Shown here: positions 29,662 to 38,534 of the stretch, piece by piece | Position numbering within the stretch: the stretch's first letter is position 1 | Layout of the letters: every line of letters starts with the position of its first letter | Origin: Mesonia hippocampi | GTDB taxonomy: Bacteria > Bacteroidota > Bacteroidia > Flavobacteriales > Flavobacteriaceae | Assembly: GCF_014197445.1 (NCBI RefSeq) | Contig: NZ_JACIFO010000003.1 | Location: 1-64,000, forward strand | Length of the DNA stretch: 64,000 bases | Direction: 5' to 3' | Program-made: the position numbers and the translations under genes | The notes under the pieces: model-generated | Database searches by the model: none | What the model was told of the DNA's origin: nothing | What the model saw: only the letters and a program-made list of their open reading frames with translations

Positions 29662-29734
29662 AGCGGGAGACCGGGTTCGAACCGGCGACATTCAGCTTGG
29701 AAGGCTGACGCTCTACCAACTGAGCTACTCCCGC
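29662..29734 (-). tRNA. tRNA-Gly (TCC)
   Basis: A 73-nt cloverleaf with acceptor GCGGGAG/CTCCCGC, anticodon loop CTTCCAA (anticodon TCC) and T-loop TTCGAAC. Confidence 0.95.
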
Positions 29735-29750
29735 AATTTTAACTTATAAG

Positions 29751-29833
29751 TGGGAAGAGCAGGATTCGAACCTGCGAAGGTAAAAACCAACAGATTTACA
29801 GTCTGTCCTCGTTGGCCGCTTGAGTATCTTCCC
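29751..29833 (-). tRNA. tRNA-Tyr (GTA)
   Basis: An 83-nt class II tRNA with a long variable arm, acceptor GGGAAGA/TCTTCCC, anticodon loop CTGTAAA (anticodon GTA) and discriminator A. Confidence 0.95.
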
Positions 29834-29878
29834 AATGTTTTTTTTTATTCTTTAAAAGAACTAACTTTAATAATTAAG

Positions 29879-29952
29879 AGCCGATGGAGGGACTCGAACC
29901 CACGACCTGCTGATTACAAATCAGCTGCTCTAGCCAGCTGAGCTACATCGGC
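29879..29952 (-). tRNA. tRNA-Thr (TGT)
   Basis: A 74-nt cloverleaf with acceptor GCCGATG/CATCGGC, anticodon loop TTTGTAA (anticodon TGT) and T-loop TTCGAGT. It is the first gene after the promoter at 29984-30014. Confidence 0.95.
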
Positions 29953-29983
29953 TTATTTTAAAGCCCGTTTGCTTAACGGACTG

Positions 29984-30014
29984 CAAATATAGACCTCTAT
30001 ATCGTTTCTGCAAA
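29984..30014 (-). promoter_or_regulatory. Promoter of the tRNA-tuf-secE-nusG-ribosomal operon
   Basis: On the minus strand TTTG (30011-30014), a 19-base spacer and TATATTTG (29984-29991) match the Bacteroidota consensus exactly. The start would be near 29977, about 25 nt before the first tRNA. Confidence 0.85.
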
Positions 30015-30085
30015 ATTTTTTTTTACTTTTTTGCATTATTTTTTCACTTTAATTTATAATTTATTGAAAATGAAAAAAATACAAT

Positions 30086-30976
30086 CTATTTTTTTTCACT
30101 CCTAGGATGGGCGTTTTTATAAATATTCGCCAATTCACTAATACTTGTATGCGTATACACCTGCGTACTTGACAAGCTTGCGTGCCCCATAAGTTCTTTT
30201 ACCGATGCTAAATCGGCTCCATCATTTAACAAGTGTGTTGCAAATGTATGTCGTAACATATGCGGACTTCGTTTAAGTTTAGAAGACACACCTGTCAAAG
30301 CAGTTACTACAGTCCTATACAACAAAGCTCCATAGGTTTTTTTTCCTCGTTCTGTAAGCAACAAAAATTGCCTATCCTCTATTACAGGTAACTCTGATCT
30401 AAAAGCTATGTATTGCCTCAATATACTATTTAAAGATGTTAGCATTGGAATAATTCTATACTTCCCTCCTTTTCCTTTTACTTTTATTTGCTGGGTTTCT
30501 AAATTAACATCTTGAATTTTAAGCGAAATTAATTCTGCACGTCGCATCCCTGTACTATACAAAATCTCTATAATTAAACGAGCTCTCGCCGACTTAAAAT
30601 CAACTACAGAAACTCCCTCAATAGCTTCTTCCATTTCCTTTATTGAAAAAGGCGGGTAAATTTTCATGTCCGTTTTTAATGCTTTATGCTCAGATAAGGG
30701 ATTAACTTTCACTTCTTTTATATGAAAAAGAAAAGCATAGTATCGTTTTAAAGAGGTTACTTTTCTATTAATGGAGCGATTACTGTAATTTCTCTCCGAT
30801 AGTTCTACAAGCCAACTTCGAACAACTAGATAATCAGCCGTTAAACAAGAGGTGTTTTCGTGTTTTTCTTTTAGAAAATTTAAAAAATCTTCTACATCTT
30901 TCTTATAGGCTTTCAGCGTATGAAAACTATATTTTTTTTCTAATTCAAGGTAATCTAAAAAAGCAGTTAGCAACAT
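30086..30976 (-). CDS. xerC: XerC/XerD-type tyrosine recombinase
   Basis: A 296-residue site-specific recombinase with an N-terminal SAM-like DNA-binding domain (about 1-85) and a complete catalytic set: Arg145 (STGMRRAEL), a lysine near 172, His239 and Arg242 (HMLRHTFATHLL), His265 (LMGHASLSS) and nucleophile Tyr274 (TQVYTHTS). Its length and position between rpsU and the tRNA-tuf cluster mark it as a housekeeping Xer enzyme, probably for chromosome dimer resolution, not a mobile-element integrase. Whether it is XerC or XerD is not settled by sequence alone. Confidence 0.85.
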   Translation of the reverse strand: MLLTAFLDYLELEKKYSFHTLKAYKKDVEDFLNFLKEKHENTSCLTADYLVVRSWLVELSERNYSNRSINRKVTSLKRYYAFLFHIKEVKVNPLSEHKALKTDMKIYPPFSIKEMEEAIEGVSVVDFKSARARLIIEILYSTGMRRAELISLKIQDVNLETQQIKVKGKGGKYRIIPMLTSLNSILRQYIAFRSELPVIEDRQFLLLTERGKKTYGALLYRTVVTALTGVSSKLKRSPHMLRHTFATHLLNDGADLASVKELMGHASLSSTQVYTHTSISELANIYKNAHPRSEKK

Positions 30977-31054
30977 ATATAAAAAAACTGTTGATTTACA
31001 AAAGTATCAAATCTTTTATAAACCAACAGTTAATAATTTAAGCTGTAACAACTT

Positions 31055-31249
31055 TTAGAAACTTTCTTGATCTCTTAAATGTTGTACATACTGTGCTTTT
31101 TGCATTTGAGCTCTCTTCTTTACAGAAGGCTTTGTAAATGTTTGGCGTTCTCTTAACTGTCTCATCGTCTTTGTTCTGTCAAACTTACGTTTATAACGCT
31201 TTAAAGCTCTATCGATATTTTCTCCGTCTTTAACCGGTATAATTAACAT
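31055..31249 (-). CDS. rpsU: 30S ribosomal protein bS21
   Basis: A 64-residue basic protein (MLIIPVKDGENIDRALKRYKRK start) that binds the 30S platform near the 3' end of 16S rRNA. In Bacteroidia bS21 helps hide the anti-Shine-Dalgarno sequence, which is why most mRNAs lack that signal. This gene keeps a perfect one (31256-31265), the known feature of bS21 autoregulation. It is followed by the xer gene after 78 bp. Confidence 0.95.
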   Translation of the reverse strand: MLIIPVKDGENIDRALKRYKRKFDRTKTMRQLRERQTFTKPSVKKRAQMQKAQYVQHLRDQESF

Positions 31250-31255
31250 AGGGTC

Positions 31256-31265
31256 ATCACCTCCT
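31256..31265 (-). promoter_or_regulatory. Extended Shine-Dalgarno sequence of rpsU
   Basis: On the minus strand AGGAGGTGAT is fully complementary to the 16S rRNA 3' tail and ends 6 bases before the ATG (AGGAGG itself ends 10 bases before it). Such a strong site is rare in this phylum. In Flavobacterium johnsoniae it lets ribosomes lacking bS21 translate rpsU preferentially. Confidence 0.85.
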
Positions 31266-31283
31266 CTCTTTAAAAATATGGCT

Positions 31284-31315
31284 GCAAAAATAATACTTTT
31301 TACTATACCTGCAAA
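31284..31315 (-). promoter_or_regulatory. Promoter of rpsU
   Basis: On the minus strand TTTG (31312-31315), 20 bases, TATTTTTG (31284-31291): an exact consensus match, placing the transcript start near 31277, about 28 nt before the ATG. Confidence 0.75.
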
Positions 31316-31351
31316 TAGTATTTTATAATTATTAGTTTTTTAACCTCAAGT

Positions 31352-31803
31352 TTTATGTCGCAGGTTTGTACTCTTTACCATCAATCACCATTTTGGCGAT
31401 AATGGTAAGGGAATTTTCGCCAAAACCTTACCCCTACAACATCTAATAATATTTATGTCGCAGGCTTGTACTCTTTACCATCAATCACCATTTTGGCGAT
31501 AATAGTAAGGGAATTTTCGCCAAAACCTTACTCCTACAACATCTAATAATATTTATGTCGCAGGTTTGTACTCTTTACCATCAATCACCATTTTGGCGAT
31601 AATAGTAAGGGAATTTTCGCCAAAACCTTACCCCTACAACATCTAATAATATTTATGTCGCAGGTTTGTACTCTTTACCATCAATCACCATTTTGGCGAT
31701 AATAGTAAGGGAATTTTCGCCAAAACCTTACCCCTACAACATCTAATAATATTTATGTCGCAGGTTTGTACTCTTTACCATCAATCACCATTTTGGCGAT
31801 AAT
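31352..31803. repeat. Four 100-bp tandem repeats copying the 3' end of the acyl-CoA dehydrogenase gene
   Basis: Exact period of 100 bp: full units at 31352-31451, 31452-31551, 31552-31651 and 31652-31751, then a partial fifth (31752-31803) that is the genuine 3' end of the dehydrogenase gene. Each unit carries the last 17 codons including the stop, plus about 48 bp of downstream sequence. Units differ by only one to three bases. Each contains TTTTGGCGA/TCGCCAAAA and an interleaved GTAAGG/CCTTAC inverted repeat. The array separates the dehydrogenase gene from the rpsU promoter. No spacers are present, so it is not a CRISPR array. Confidence 0.95.
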
Positions 31804-32910
31804 TTCTTTCAAAATTTCAGAAGTACCACCGCCAATAGGCCCGAGCCTACTATCTCTAAACATTCTTGCTAATGGGTAATCTTCCATATAACCATAACCG
31901 CCAAGAAGTTGTAAGCAACCATACATTACCTCATCTGCCATTTTAGTTGATAACATTTTAGACATGCTGGCTTCTTTAACTACATATTCACCATCTAACA
32001 TACGTTTGGTAATGGAATAATTAAACTCTTTACACATTTCTGCCTGACTAGCTAACTCTGCTACTTTATGCCTCAACGCCTGGAATTTATCGATAGAACG
32101 CCCAAAAGCCGTGCGTTCGCTCATATACTGAATAGTGTACTCTAACGCATACTGAGCTCTTGCATGTGCATTTACTCCCATCACCAATCGCTCTAAAGCA
32201 AAATGCTGCATAATGTAAGGAAAGCCTTTTCCTTCTTCTCCCATTAAGTTTTCTACAGGAATTTTCACATTGTCAAAAGCGATTTCTGCCGTATCTGAAG
32301 CTCTCCAACCTAACTTATTTAGCTTTGTTGATGATATTCCTGGGGTTTCTCTATCTACTACAAAAATGCTCATTCCTTTATTACCTAGTTCAGGTGAAGT
32401 CTTTGCTGCCACTACCAAATAATCTGAATAAACACCGTTTGTTATAAATGTTTTTGACCCGTTTAAGATATAATGCCCTCCTTCTTTTACAGCAGTAGTT
32501 TTCATACCAGCTACATCAGACCCTCCAAAAGGCTCTGTTATACAAAGGCAACCAATCATATCACCACTTATGCTAGGTGCTAAATATTTTTCTTTAATTT
32601 CGTGATTTCCTTCTTTATTAAGATGCGTCATTGCCAAATAAGCATGCGCCCACATTGCAGCTGCAAATCCACCAGAATTAACACGTTGAAGTTCTTCTAA
32701 GAAAATTACGGTATAGAATAAATCTAAATTTAAGCCTCCATATTCTTCTGGAGAGTTAAGCCCAAAATAGCCCATATCTCCAAATTTCTTCCAAATAAAA
32801 CGTTCTATAGTACCTGTTTCTTCCCACTTATCAATATACGGCACTACTTCTTTCTGCAAGAAATCGCGTAAACTCTTTCGAAACATTTCATGTTCTTCTG
32901 TAAAATACAT
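31753..32910 (-). CDS. Acyl-CoA dehydrogenase family protein
   Basis: A 385-residue FAD enzyme of fatty-acid or amino-acid catabolism. It has the CLCITEPFGGSD and GSKTFITNG blocks of the family and the C-terminal signature LLGGYGYMEDYPLARMFRD. The catalytic base is probably Glu343, and GPIGGGTSEIL follows. The acyl chain preferred is unknown. The last 17 codons lie in a tandem repeat (31352-31803), but the reading frame itself is complete and of normal length. Confidence 0.92.
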   Translation of the reverse strand: MYFTEEHEMFRKSLRDFLQKEVVPYIDKWEETGTIERFIWKKFGDMGYFGLNSPEEYGGLNLDLFYTVIFLEELQRVNSGGFAAAMWAHAYLAMTHLNKEGNHEIKEKYLAPSISGDMIGCLCITEPFGGSDVAGMKTTAVKEGGHYILNGSKTFITNGVYSDYLVVAAKTSPELGNKGMSIFVVDRETPGISSTKLNKLGWRASDTAEIAFDNVKIPVENLMGEEGKGFPYIMQHFALERLVMGVNAHARAQYALEYTIQYMSERTAFGRSIDKFQALRHKVAELASQAEMCKEFNYSITKRMLDGEYVVKEASMSKMLSTKMADEVMYGCLQLLGGYGYMEDYPLARMFRDSRLGPIGGGTSEILKEIIAKMVIDGKEYKPAT

Positions 32911-32942
32911 ATCTCTGTAATTTTTTTAATAAATTCTGTCGG

Positions 32943-33827
32943 TTATTTCTCAATCGCCAAATATAATTTTATTCTATCTAATTTGTAAGCAGGAAAGCCC
33001 TCTATTTTTGTTAATTCTTCAAAATCTTGTATTCCTTCATGTAGTTTTCTATAGGTTACAATAGCCCTAGCCAATTCGTAATCAAAATAAACCACCTCTA
33101 CCAAATCTAAAACACTAGCGGTATTTAGGTTTATTTTTTGAGGCTTGACGCCAGATTTTACAGTAAATTTTTCTAGAATTTTTATCCTAGTAGCTGTTTT
33201 TAATCCATAAATATCTTTTAGCTGTATATCGTCTACAAAACCTCCTAATTTATTTCTATACCTTATGATACGTAACGAAAGGACTTCTCCTACGCCACTA
33301 ATATTTTGTAAATCTGCTTGAGTGACCTTATTTAAATCTACCTTATCGGCATAGCTAAGCTTTACTTTGGTCGAAGATTTCTCTGCATTTTTCTTTTGTT
33401 TTTGTACCACCCAGTCTGGAAATTTAAAAAAAGGCGCTATTTTAAGAAAAATAGAATCGGGTACTTTGGTAACTCTTTTAAAATCTGCCGATGAATTTAT
33501 CCATTTACCCTCTGCTCTAAATGCATGCAAGCGGTCGATTTCTTCTGGAGTCATTCCCAAAGTATAGCCTTTATAATCGGAAATAAAATTAGGATTAAAC
33601 GGGTATATTTTTTGCTGACGTTTTACTTTTTCAATACTATCTATACGGCGTAAAGAATCTACCTGCATACGTAACTTCTCTAAGTTTTTATCTGCAAAAA
33701 CAGGTTTTGTAAAAAAACTTGGCAATAAAACTATTCCTAACAAAACTAGGACAATTACTGCTGCTAAAGCAAAAACCCCATTGCGTTGGCTTTGGGTAAG
33801 CACGTAATGGGGTTTAAGTTTTTTCAT
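32943..33827 (-). CDS. ComEA-like helix-hairpin-helix membrane-anchored protein
   Basis: A 294-residue protein with one N-terminal membrane segment (about 16-37) and at least two helix-hairpin-helix DNA-binding repeats: VDLNKVTQADLQNISGVGEVLSLRI (about 165-190) and INLNTASVLDLVEVVYFDYELARAI (about 233-260). An earlier degenerate one is around 95-125. Related proteins include ComEA, the DNA receptor in transformation; this longer form is widespread in Bacteroidota and its role is not settled. It lies between the symporter genes and the dehydrogenase gene, all leftward. Confidence 0.8.
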   Translation of the reverse strand: MKKLKPHYVLTQSQRNGVFALAAVIVLVLLGIVLLPSFFTKPVFADKNLEKLRMQVDSLRRIDSIEKVKRQQKIYPFNPNFISDYKGYTLGMTPEEIDRLHAFRAEGKWINSSADFKRVTKVPDSIFLKIAPFFKFPDWVVQKQKKNAEKSSTKVKLSYADKVDLNKVTQADLQNISGVGEVLSLRIIRYRNKLGGFVDDIQLKDIYGLKTATRIKILEKFTVKSGVKPQKINLNTASVLDLVEVVYFDYELARAIVTYRKLHEGIQDFEELTKIEGFPAYKLDRIKLYLAIEK

Positions 33828-33839
33828 AATTATTAAATT

Positions 33840-35954
33840 TTATTCCATTTTCTTCTTGTTTTCACGTTGCTTTTTAAACAACTCGCCTGCATTTAACTTT
33901 TTTAAATATTCACGTAAATCACCGCGAACTTCTTTAGATAAAATATACAATCCGATAATATTTGGGAAAGACATGGCTAGAATCATCATGTCTGAAAAAT
34001 CTAACACCGCTCCTAAACTTACCGACGCCCCTACAACAATAAAGACTAAAAATAACAATTTATAGAATAACTCCGACCTTTTACTCTTACCAAAAAGATA
34101 AGTCCATGCTCGCATCCCGTAATACGACCACGAAATCATGGTGGAAAATGCAAATAAAAACACCGCCACAGCCAATACATACGGGAACCACGAGATAACA
34201 CTTGCAAAAGCATCTGAAGTAAGTTGCACCCCTCCTAAACCTTGAACTTCGTGCATTCCTGTAAAAATAAGTACCAATGCTGTAAGTGTACAAACCACAA
34301 CCGTATCGATAAAAGGCTCTAACAAAGCCACAAAACCTTCGGATGGGGGATGATTGGTTTTTACTGTACTATGTGCAATGGCAGCAGAACCTACTCCTGC
34401 TTCGTTAGAAAATGCAGCACGTTGAAAACCTACAATTAACACTCCTATAAAACCACCTTTTAATGCATCTGGAGAAAAAGCCCCATCGATAATTGCAGAA
34501 ATTGCAGGACCTATGTTATGAATATTAACACCTATAACAATTAGCGAAACAATAATATAAATTACCGCCATAAAAGGAACCACCTTCCCTGTTACTTTTG
34601 CAATACTTCTTATTCCGCCTATAATTACCACTCCTACAAGAAGCGCTATAACAACCCCAAAGGTAAAACCATGCCCTACTAAAGCGGGAAATTGTCCTGA
34701 TAAAATTTCGTAAGATTGATTGGCCTGAAACATATTTCCGCCACCAAAAGAAGCACCAATAGCTAACACCGCAAAAAAGCCTGCCAAAAATTTACCTAAA
34801 CCTTTTAAATTTCGTTTTTCTAAGCCATAGCGTAAATAGTTCATCGGTCCGCCAAAAACACGACCATCTTTTGTGATATGCCTATACTTTACACCAAGTG
34901 TGCATTCAACAAACTTAGTTGACATTCCTAATATCCCTGCAACAATCATCCAAAAAGTAGCTCCCGCACCTCCTAAAGAAACCGCTACTGCTACACCTGC
35001 AATATTACCTAAACCTACTGTTGCCGATACTGCAGTTGCTAACGCCTGAAAGTGCGTTATGGTTCCTGGAGCATCAGGATTATCGTACTTACCCCTTGCT
35101 AAGGCAATAGCATGTTTAAAGCCTCTAATGTTAATAAAGCCCATTCTTAGGGTAAAAAACACCGCTCCTAAAATTAACCACACTACAATAAATGGAACAC
35201 CGCTTCGCTTTAGTGTTCCGTTAGGATAACGTAAAGCAACAGGCTCATCAAACTCTATCTCTGCAAAATATTGTGAACCTTGAGCAATTAAATGTTCTGC
35301 ATTATTTGGATTAAAAATTACCTCGCCTTCCGCTAGTAAATGTTTTAAATTTCCACTAGCGCTAGCTTTTATTATTTCTTCGCTTCCGTTGGAAAGTGCT
35401 ACAACAGCAATTTCCTGCCCTTTAGTTATATGGTTTTCATCTGAGACCAACCATTTTTTTAAACTATACGAAACCGCTGTAGTAGCTTCCCAACTAATAG
35501 GAGCAACTTGTGTACGTTTAGAATAGATTACAGGGTCGTAAAAACCTAAAGCAGCAAACGGGTCTGAAAATAAAACCACTCCCATTTTATCTACAATAGG
35601 TTTAAAAAAACCATTAAAATGCTCTGTAATAGATTCTACAGGAACGCGATAGGTTCCTGTAAAAGAGTTCTGGTTAGCATCGGTGATTAAAACATCATAG
35701 TTTATACCTTCTACAAGGTTTTCTGCTCTATTAGATTTTAATGAAGTATTTTGATCTGACCAAGCATAAGTATAAGGCGGGACACCACCTTTTACACTTA
35801 GCTCGATAAATCCATTATTTATTATTCCTGAGGGATTGCCTATTGTTGCGGTTACTTTGAGCTCGGAACTACCGACCTCCTCTTCGTCATCTTGGGCGTA
35901 TGTTAAATTCAATATACTACATATTAGTAATACCGAAAACAATATTTTCCTCAT
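33840..35954 (-). CDS. Sodium:alanine-type symporter (AGCS) with exported N-terminal domains
   Basis: A 704-residue protein. Residues about 235-690 form an AGCS transporter ([36 protein letters not shown] signature, about ten membrane spans). The first 230 residues are unusual for the family: a Sec signal peptide, an SprB-like beta repeat ([14 protein letters not shown], about 54-100), then a segment at about 150-215 resembling a biotinyl/lipoyl hairpin ([10 protein letters not shown] and [16 protein letters not shown]). No obvious lipoyl-lysine context is seen. The substrate is probably a small amino acid with sodium. A close paralogue lies just upstream. Confidence 0.85.
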   Translation of the reverse strand: MRKILFSVLLICSILNLTYAQDDEEEVGSSELKVTATIGNPSGIINNGFIELSVKGGVPPYTYAWSDQNTSLKSNRAENLVEGINYDVLITDANQNSFTGTYRVPVESITEHFNGFFKPIVDKMGVVLFSDPFAALGFYDPVIYSKRTQVAPISWEATTAVSYSLKKWLVSDENHITKGQEIAVVALSNGSEEIIKASASGNLKHLLAEGEVIFNPNNAEHLIAQGSQYFAEIEFDEPVALRYPNGTLKRSGVPFIVVWLILGAVFFTLRMGFINIRGFKHAIALARGKYDNPDAPGTITHFQALATAVSATVGLGNIAGVAVAVSLGGAGATFWMIVAGILGMSTKFVECTLGVKYRHITKDGRVFGGPMNYLRYGLEKRNLKGLGKFLAGFFAVLAIGASFGGGNMFQANQSYEILSGQFPALVGHGFTFGVVIALLVGVVIIGGIRSIAKVTGKVVPFMAVIYIIVSLIVIGVNIHNIGPAISAIIDGAFSPDALKGGFIGVLIVGFQRAAFSNEAGVGSAAIAHSTVKTNHPPSEGFVALLEPFIDTVVVCTLTALVLIFTGMHEVQGLGGVQLTSDAFASVISWFPYVLAVAVFLFAFSTMISWSYYGMRAWTYLFGKSKRSELFYKLLFLVFIVVGASVSLGAVLDFSDMMILAMSFPNIIGLYILSKEVRGDLREYLKKLNAGELFKKQRENKKKME

Positions 35955-36078
35955 ATTTTTTTACAATTAATTAATACTTTTCTATTGTTAAAATGAATTA
36001 ACGGCACAATATCATAAAAAAATAAGCTACTTCAAAAAACAGAACGTTAAAATGTGAATTTTTTGTTAAATAAAACCA

Positions 36079-38181
36079 TTAATCGGTTGTCTCTGGCACA
36101 CGATACAATTCATTATTTTTAAGCTTCTTTACATAAGCTTTCATATCCTGCTTTACTTCTCCTGCCATTATATATAATCCAATAATATTAGGGAAAGACA
36201 TCGCCAAAATCATCATGTCTGAAAAATCTAACACGGCTCCTAAGCTTACCGAAGCCCCTACAACAACAAAGACTAGAAATAAAATTTTATAAAGCAATTC
36301 AGACTTTTTGCTTTTCCCAAAAAGGTATGTCCAAGAACGCATCCCGTAATACGACCATGAAATCATAGTGGAAAATGCAAATAAAAATACCGCTACTGCC
36401 AACACACTAGGAAACCATGAGATAACACTAGCAAAAGCTTCTGAGGTAAGTGCTACTCCTGCCACTTCAGACACCTCGTGTTTCCCTGTAAAAATAAGCA
36501 CTAAAGCCGTCATGGTACAAACTACCATTGTATCGATAAAAGGTTCTATTAAAGCAGCATACCCGTCGGCTATTGGCGTTTCTGTTTTTGAAGCACTGTG
36601 CGCAATAGCTGCCGAACCTACACCTGCTTCACTAGAAAATGCGGCACGTTGCAATCCTACGATTAATACGCCTAAAAAACCACCTTTTAAAGCTTGTGCA
36701 GAAAAAGCTCCTTCAAAAATAGCGGTAAAAGCTGTCCCTATATTCTGGTAGTTTACTCCTATAATAATAAGCGAGCCTACAACATAGATAATAGCCATAA
36801 CGGGCACTACTTTACTGGTAACTTTAGCAATGCTATTTATTCCTCCTATAATTACCGCACCTACAAGTAAAGCAAAACCTATCCCAAACTCAAAACCATG
36901 TCCATGAAGAAAATCTAATTGTGTTTCAACAATTTCGAATGCTTGATTGGCCTGTAGCATGTTTCCGCCACCTAACGAAGCACCAACGCCCAACAAGGCA
37001 AACAGTATGGCTAATGCTTTCCCCAATCCTTTCATGTTCCGTTTTTCTAAACCATAACGAAGGTAATTCATAGGTCCACCAAAAATTCTCCCTTCATGGT
37101 TAATATGCCTATATTTTACGCCTAATGTACATTCTACAAACTTTAAAGACATCCCAAAAAAACCAGCTAAAAACATCCAGAAAGTAGCCCCTGCACCACC
37201 TAAAGAAATAGCTACCGCAACACCTGCAATATTTCCTAAACCAACCGTAGCCGAAACTGCGGTTGCCATAGCTTGAAAGTGTGTAATGGTACCGGGTGCA
37301 TTGGGATTATCGAATTTACCTTGTGCTAATTGTATAGAATGTTTAAATCCTTTTATGTTTACAAATCCTAATTTAAAGGTGAAAAATATACTCCCTAGAA
37401 TAAGCCAAACCACAATAAACGGAATGTTATTTTTGCGTTTATCTCCATTAGGATGGTATAAGGGCTGTGGATCATCGAAAGTTATTTTGGCTAAATTATG
37501 TGCTCCTTGCTCAATAACATCCGCTTGTTTTGTGGAATCATAAATTATTTCACCTGCGTTGATGTATTGTGTTAAGGTTCCGTTCGCTTCCGCATAAGCG
37601 ATTGTTTCATTTCCTTTATCATCCAATATCTTTGCTAGTTTTTCTCCTTTTTGGATGTGCGTATTATCAGCAACATACCATTTCTGTAATGTATAGATAC
37701 GGTCTTTATCAGGGCTCCAGTTAGGTATAGCTACTTCGGCCTCATCGGTATAAATAACAGGATCGTAAAGATTTAATGCGGCAAAAGGATCCCAGAATAA
37801 AATTGCTGCTTGAAAATCTACAGCGGGTTGAACAATTCCGTTAAAAATTTCGGTAATTGATTTGGAGGGAACTTTATAGGTTTTGGTTATACTTGCTCCG
37901 TTCGCATCGGTAACTATAACTTGGTAAGGAATGCCTTCTATAATATTTTCTGAAACAGAAGAACTAAGTGGTGTTGTTTGGTTAGACCATTTATAGAAGT
38001 AAGGAGCTTTACCTCCGGTAACTTTAAGCGAAATTTTAGCATCGTTAATTCGCTTAGTGGGATTGATTAATTGGGCTTCTACGTTTAAGCCCAACCTGGA
38101 ATAATCCTCATCTTCTGGCTGTGAAAATAATAGTGATAAACTGGTACAGGTTAATAGTACAGATAGTACAATTTTTCTCAT
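36079..38181 (-). CDS. Sodium:alanine-type symporter (AGCS) with exported N-terminal domains, paralogue
   Basis: A 700-residue protein with the same architecture as the neighbour at 33840-35954: signal peptide, SprB-like repeat (GGKAPYFYKWSNQT, about 55-100), biotinyl/lipoyl-like segment (about 150-215, IQKGEKLAKIL and AEANGTLTQYINAGEII), then the AGCS transporter. The transporter halves are very similar and the exported parts clearly less so, indicating an old tandem duplication. The 124 bp between the genes leaves room for a separate promoter. Confidence 0.85.
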   Translation of the reverse strand: MRKIVLSVLLTCTSLSLLFSQPEDEDYSRLGLNVEAQLINPTKRINDAKISLKVTGGKAPYFYKWSNQTTPLSSSVSENIIEGIPYQVIVTDANGASITKTYKVPSKSITEIFNGIVQPAVDFQAAILFWDPFAALNLYDPVIYTDEAEVAIPNWSPDKDRIYTLQKWYVADNTHIQKGEKLAKILDDKGNETIAYAEANGTLTQYINAGEIIYDSTKQADVIEQGAHNLAKITFDDPQPLYHPNGDKRKNNIPFIVVWLILGSIFFTFKLGFVNIKGFKHSIQLAQGKFDNPNAPGTITHFQAMATAVSATVGLGNIAGVAVAISLGGAGATFWMFLAGFFGMSLKFVECTLGVKYRHINHEGRIFGGPMNYLRYGLEKRNMKGLGKALAILFALLGVGASLGGGNMLQANQAFEIVETQLDFLHGHGFEFGIGFALLVGAVIIGGINSIAKVTSKVVPVMAIIYVVGSLIIIGVNYQNIGTAFTAIFEGAFSAQALKGGFLGVLIVGLQRAAFSSEAGVGSAAIAHSASKTETPIADGYAALIEPFIDTMVVCTMTALVLIFTGKHEVSEVAGVALTSEAFASVISWFPSVLAVAVFLFAFSTMISWSYYGMRSWTYLFGKSKKSELLYKILFLVFVVVGASVSLGAVLDFSDMMILAMSFPNIIGLYIMAGEVKQDMKAYVKKLKNNELYRVPETTD

Positions 38182-38275
38182 AAAAATAATTATTTATTCT
38201 CGATTTTAGATTTACTAAAGAATAAAACTCAAGATATTTTCTTGAATTTTTAAAAGTATCGAATAGGAATTGTTA

Positions 38276-38506
38276 TTATAAATCGAACACCGAAGTCCGT
38301 TTGGTATAAACCAAATCTTTTAAGCGGAGCCAAAAAGCTAGTGTTAAATAAAGCGCAAAGCCCATGCCTAGCGTAGCAAATGAAAGGTATATAAAAAACA
38401 AACGAATACTTTTAACACGAATTCCTATTCGGTCGGCTATTCTTGAACTTACAAAAAAACCGTAACGCTCAAAAAAGTATCGTATTTTATATATTATTTT
38501 TAGCAC
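38276..38506 (-). CDS. PspC-like small membrane protein
   Basis: A 76-residue protein with an N-terminal amphipathic part (FVSSRIADRIGIRVKSIRLFFIYLSF) and one membrane segment (about 35-60). It matches the PspC domain, whose prototype acts in the phage-shock envelope-stress response. In Bacteroidota short PspC proteins occur alone, and no other psp gene is nearby. It is 28 bp downstream of the DUF2851 gene. Confidence 0.7.
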   Translation of the reverse strand: MLKIIYKIRYFFERYGFFVSSRIADRIGIRVKSIRLFFIYLSFATLGMGFALYLTLAFWLRLKDLVYTKRTSVFDL

Positions 38507-38534
38507 CGCACAAATTTACAATTCTTTAAGATGC

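Noticed and set aside
29509-29941. Rightward open frames across the tRNA cluster
   Set aside because: They run antisense through four clear tRNA cloverleaves and have no protein-like sequence.
30086-30976. Tyrosine recombinase as the integrase of a mobile element
   Set aside because: Length, complete Xer motif set and position in the rpsU-tuf cluster point to the housekeeping Xer system; no attachment-site repeat was seen at the tRNA genes.
31491-31531. A stable H-type pseudoknot in each 100-bp unit
   Set aside because: The inverted repeats interleave, but there is no spacer between the first stem's 3' arm and the second stem's 3' arm, so simultaneous pairing across a 9-bp stem is sterically unlikely; alternative pairing is more plausible.
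31352-31803. Regular repeats read as a CRISPR array
   Set aside because: Units are contiguous 100-bp copies without unique spacers, and the unit is partly coding sequence of the adjacent gene; no cas gene is present.
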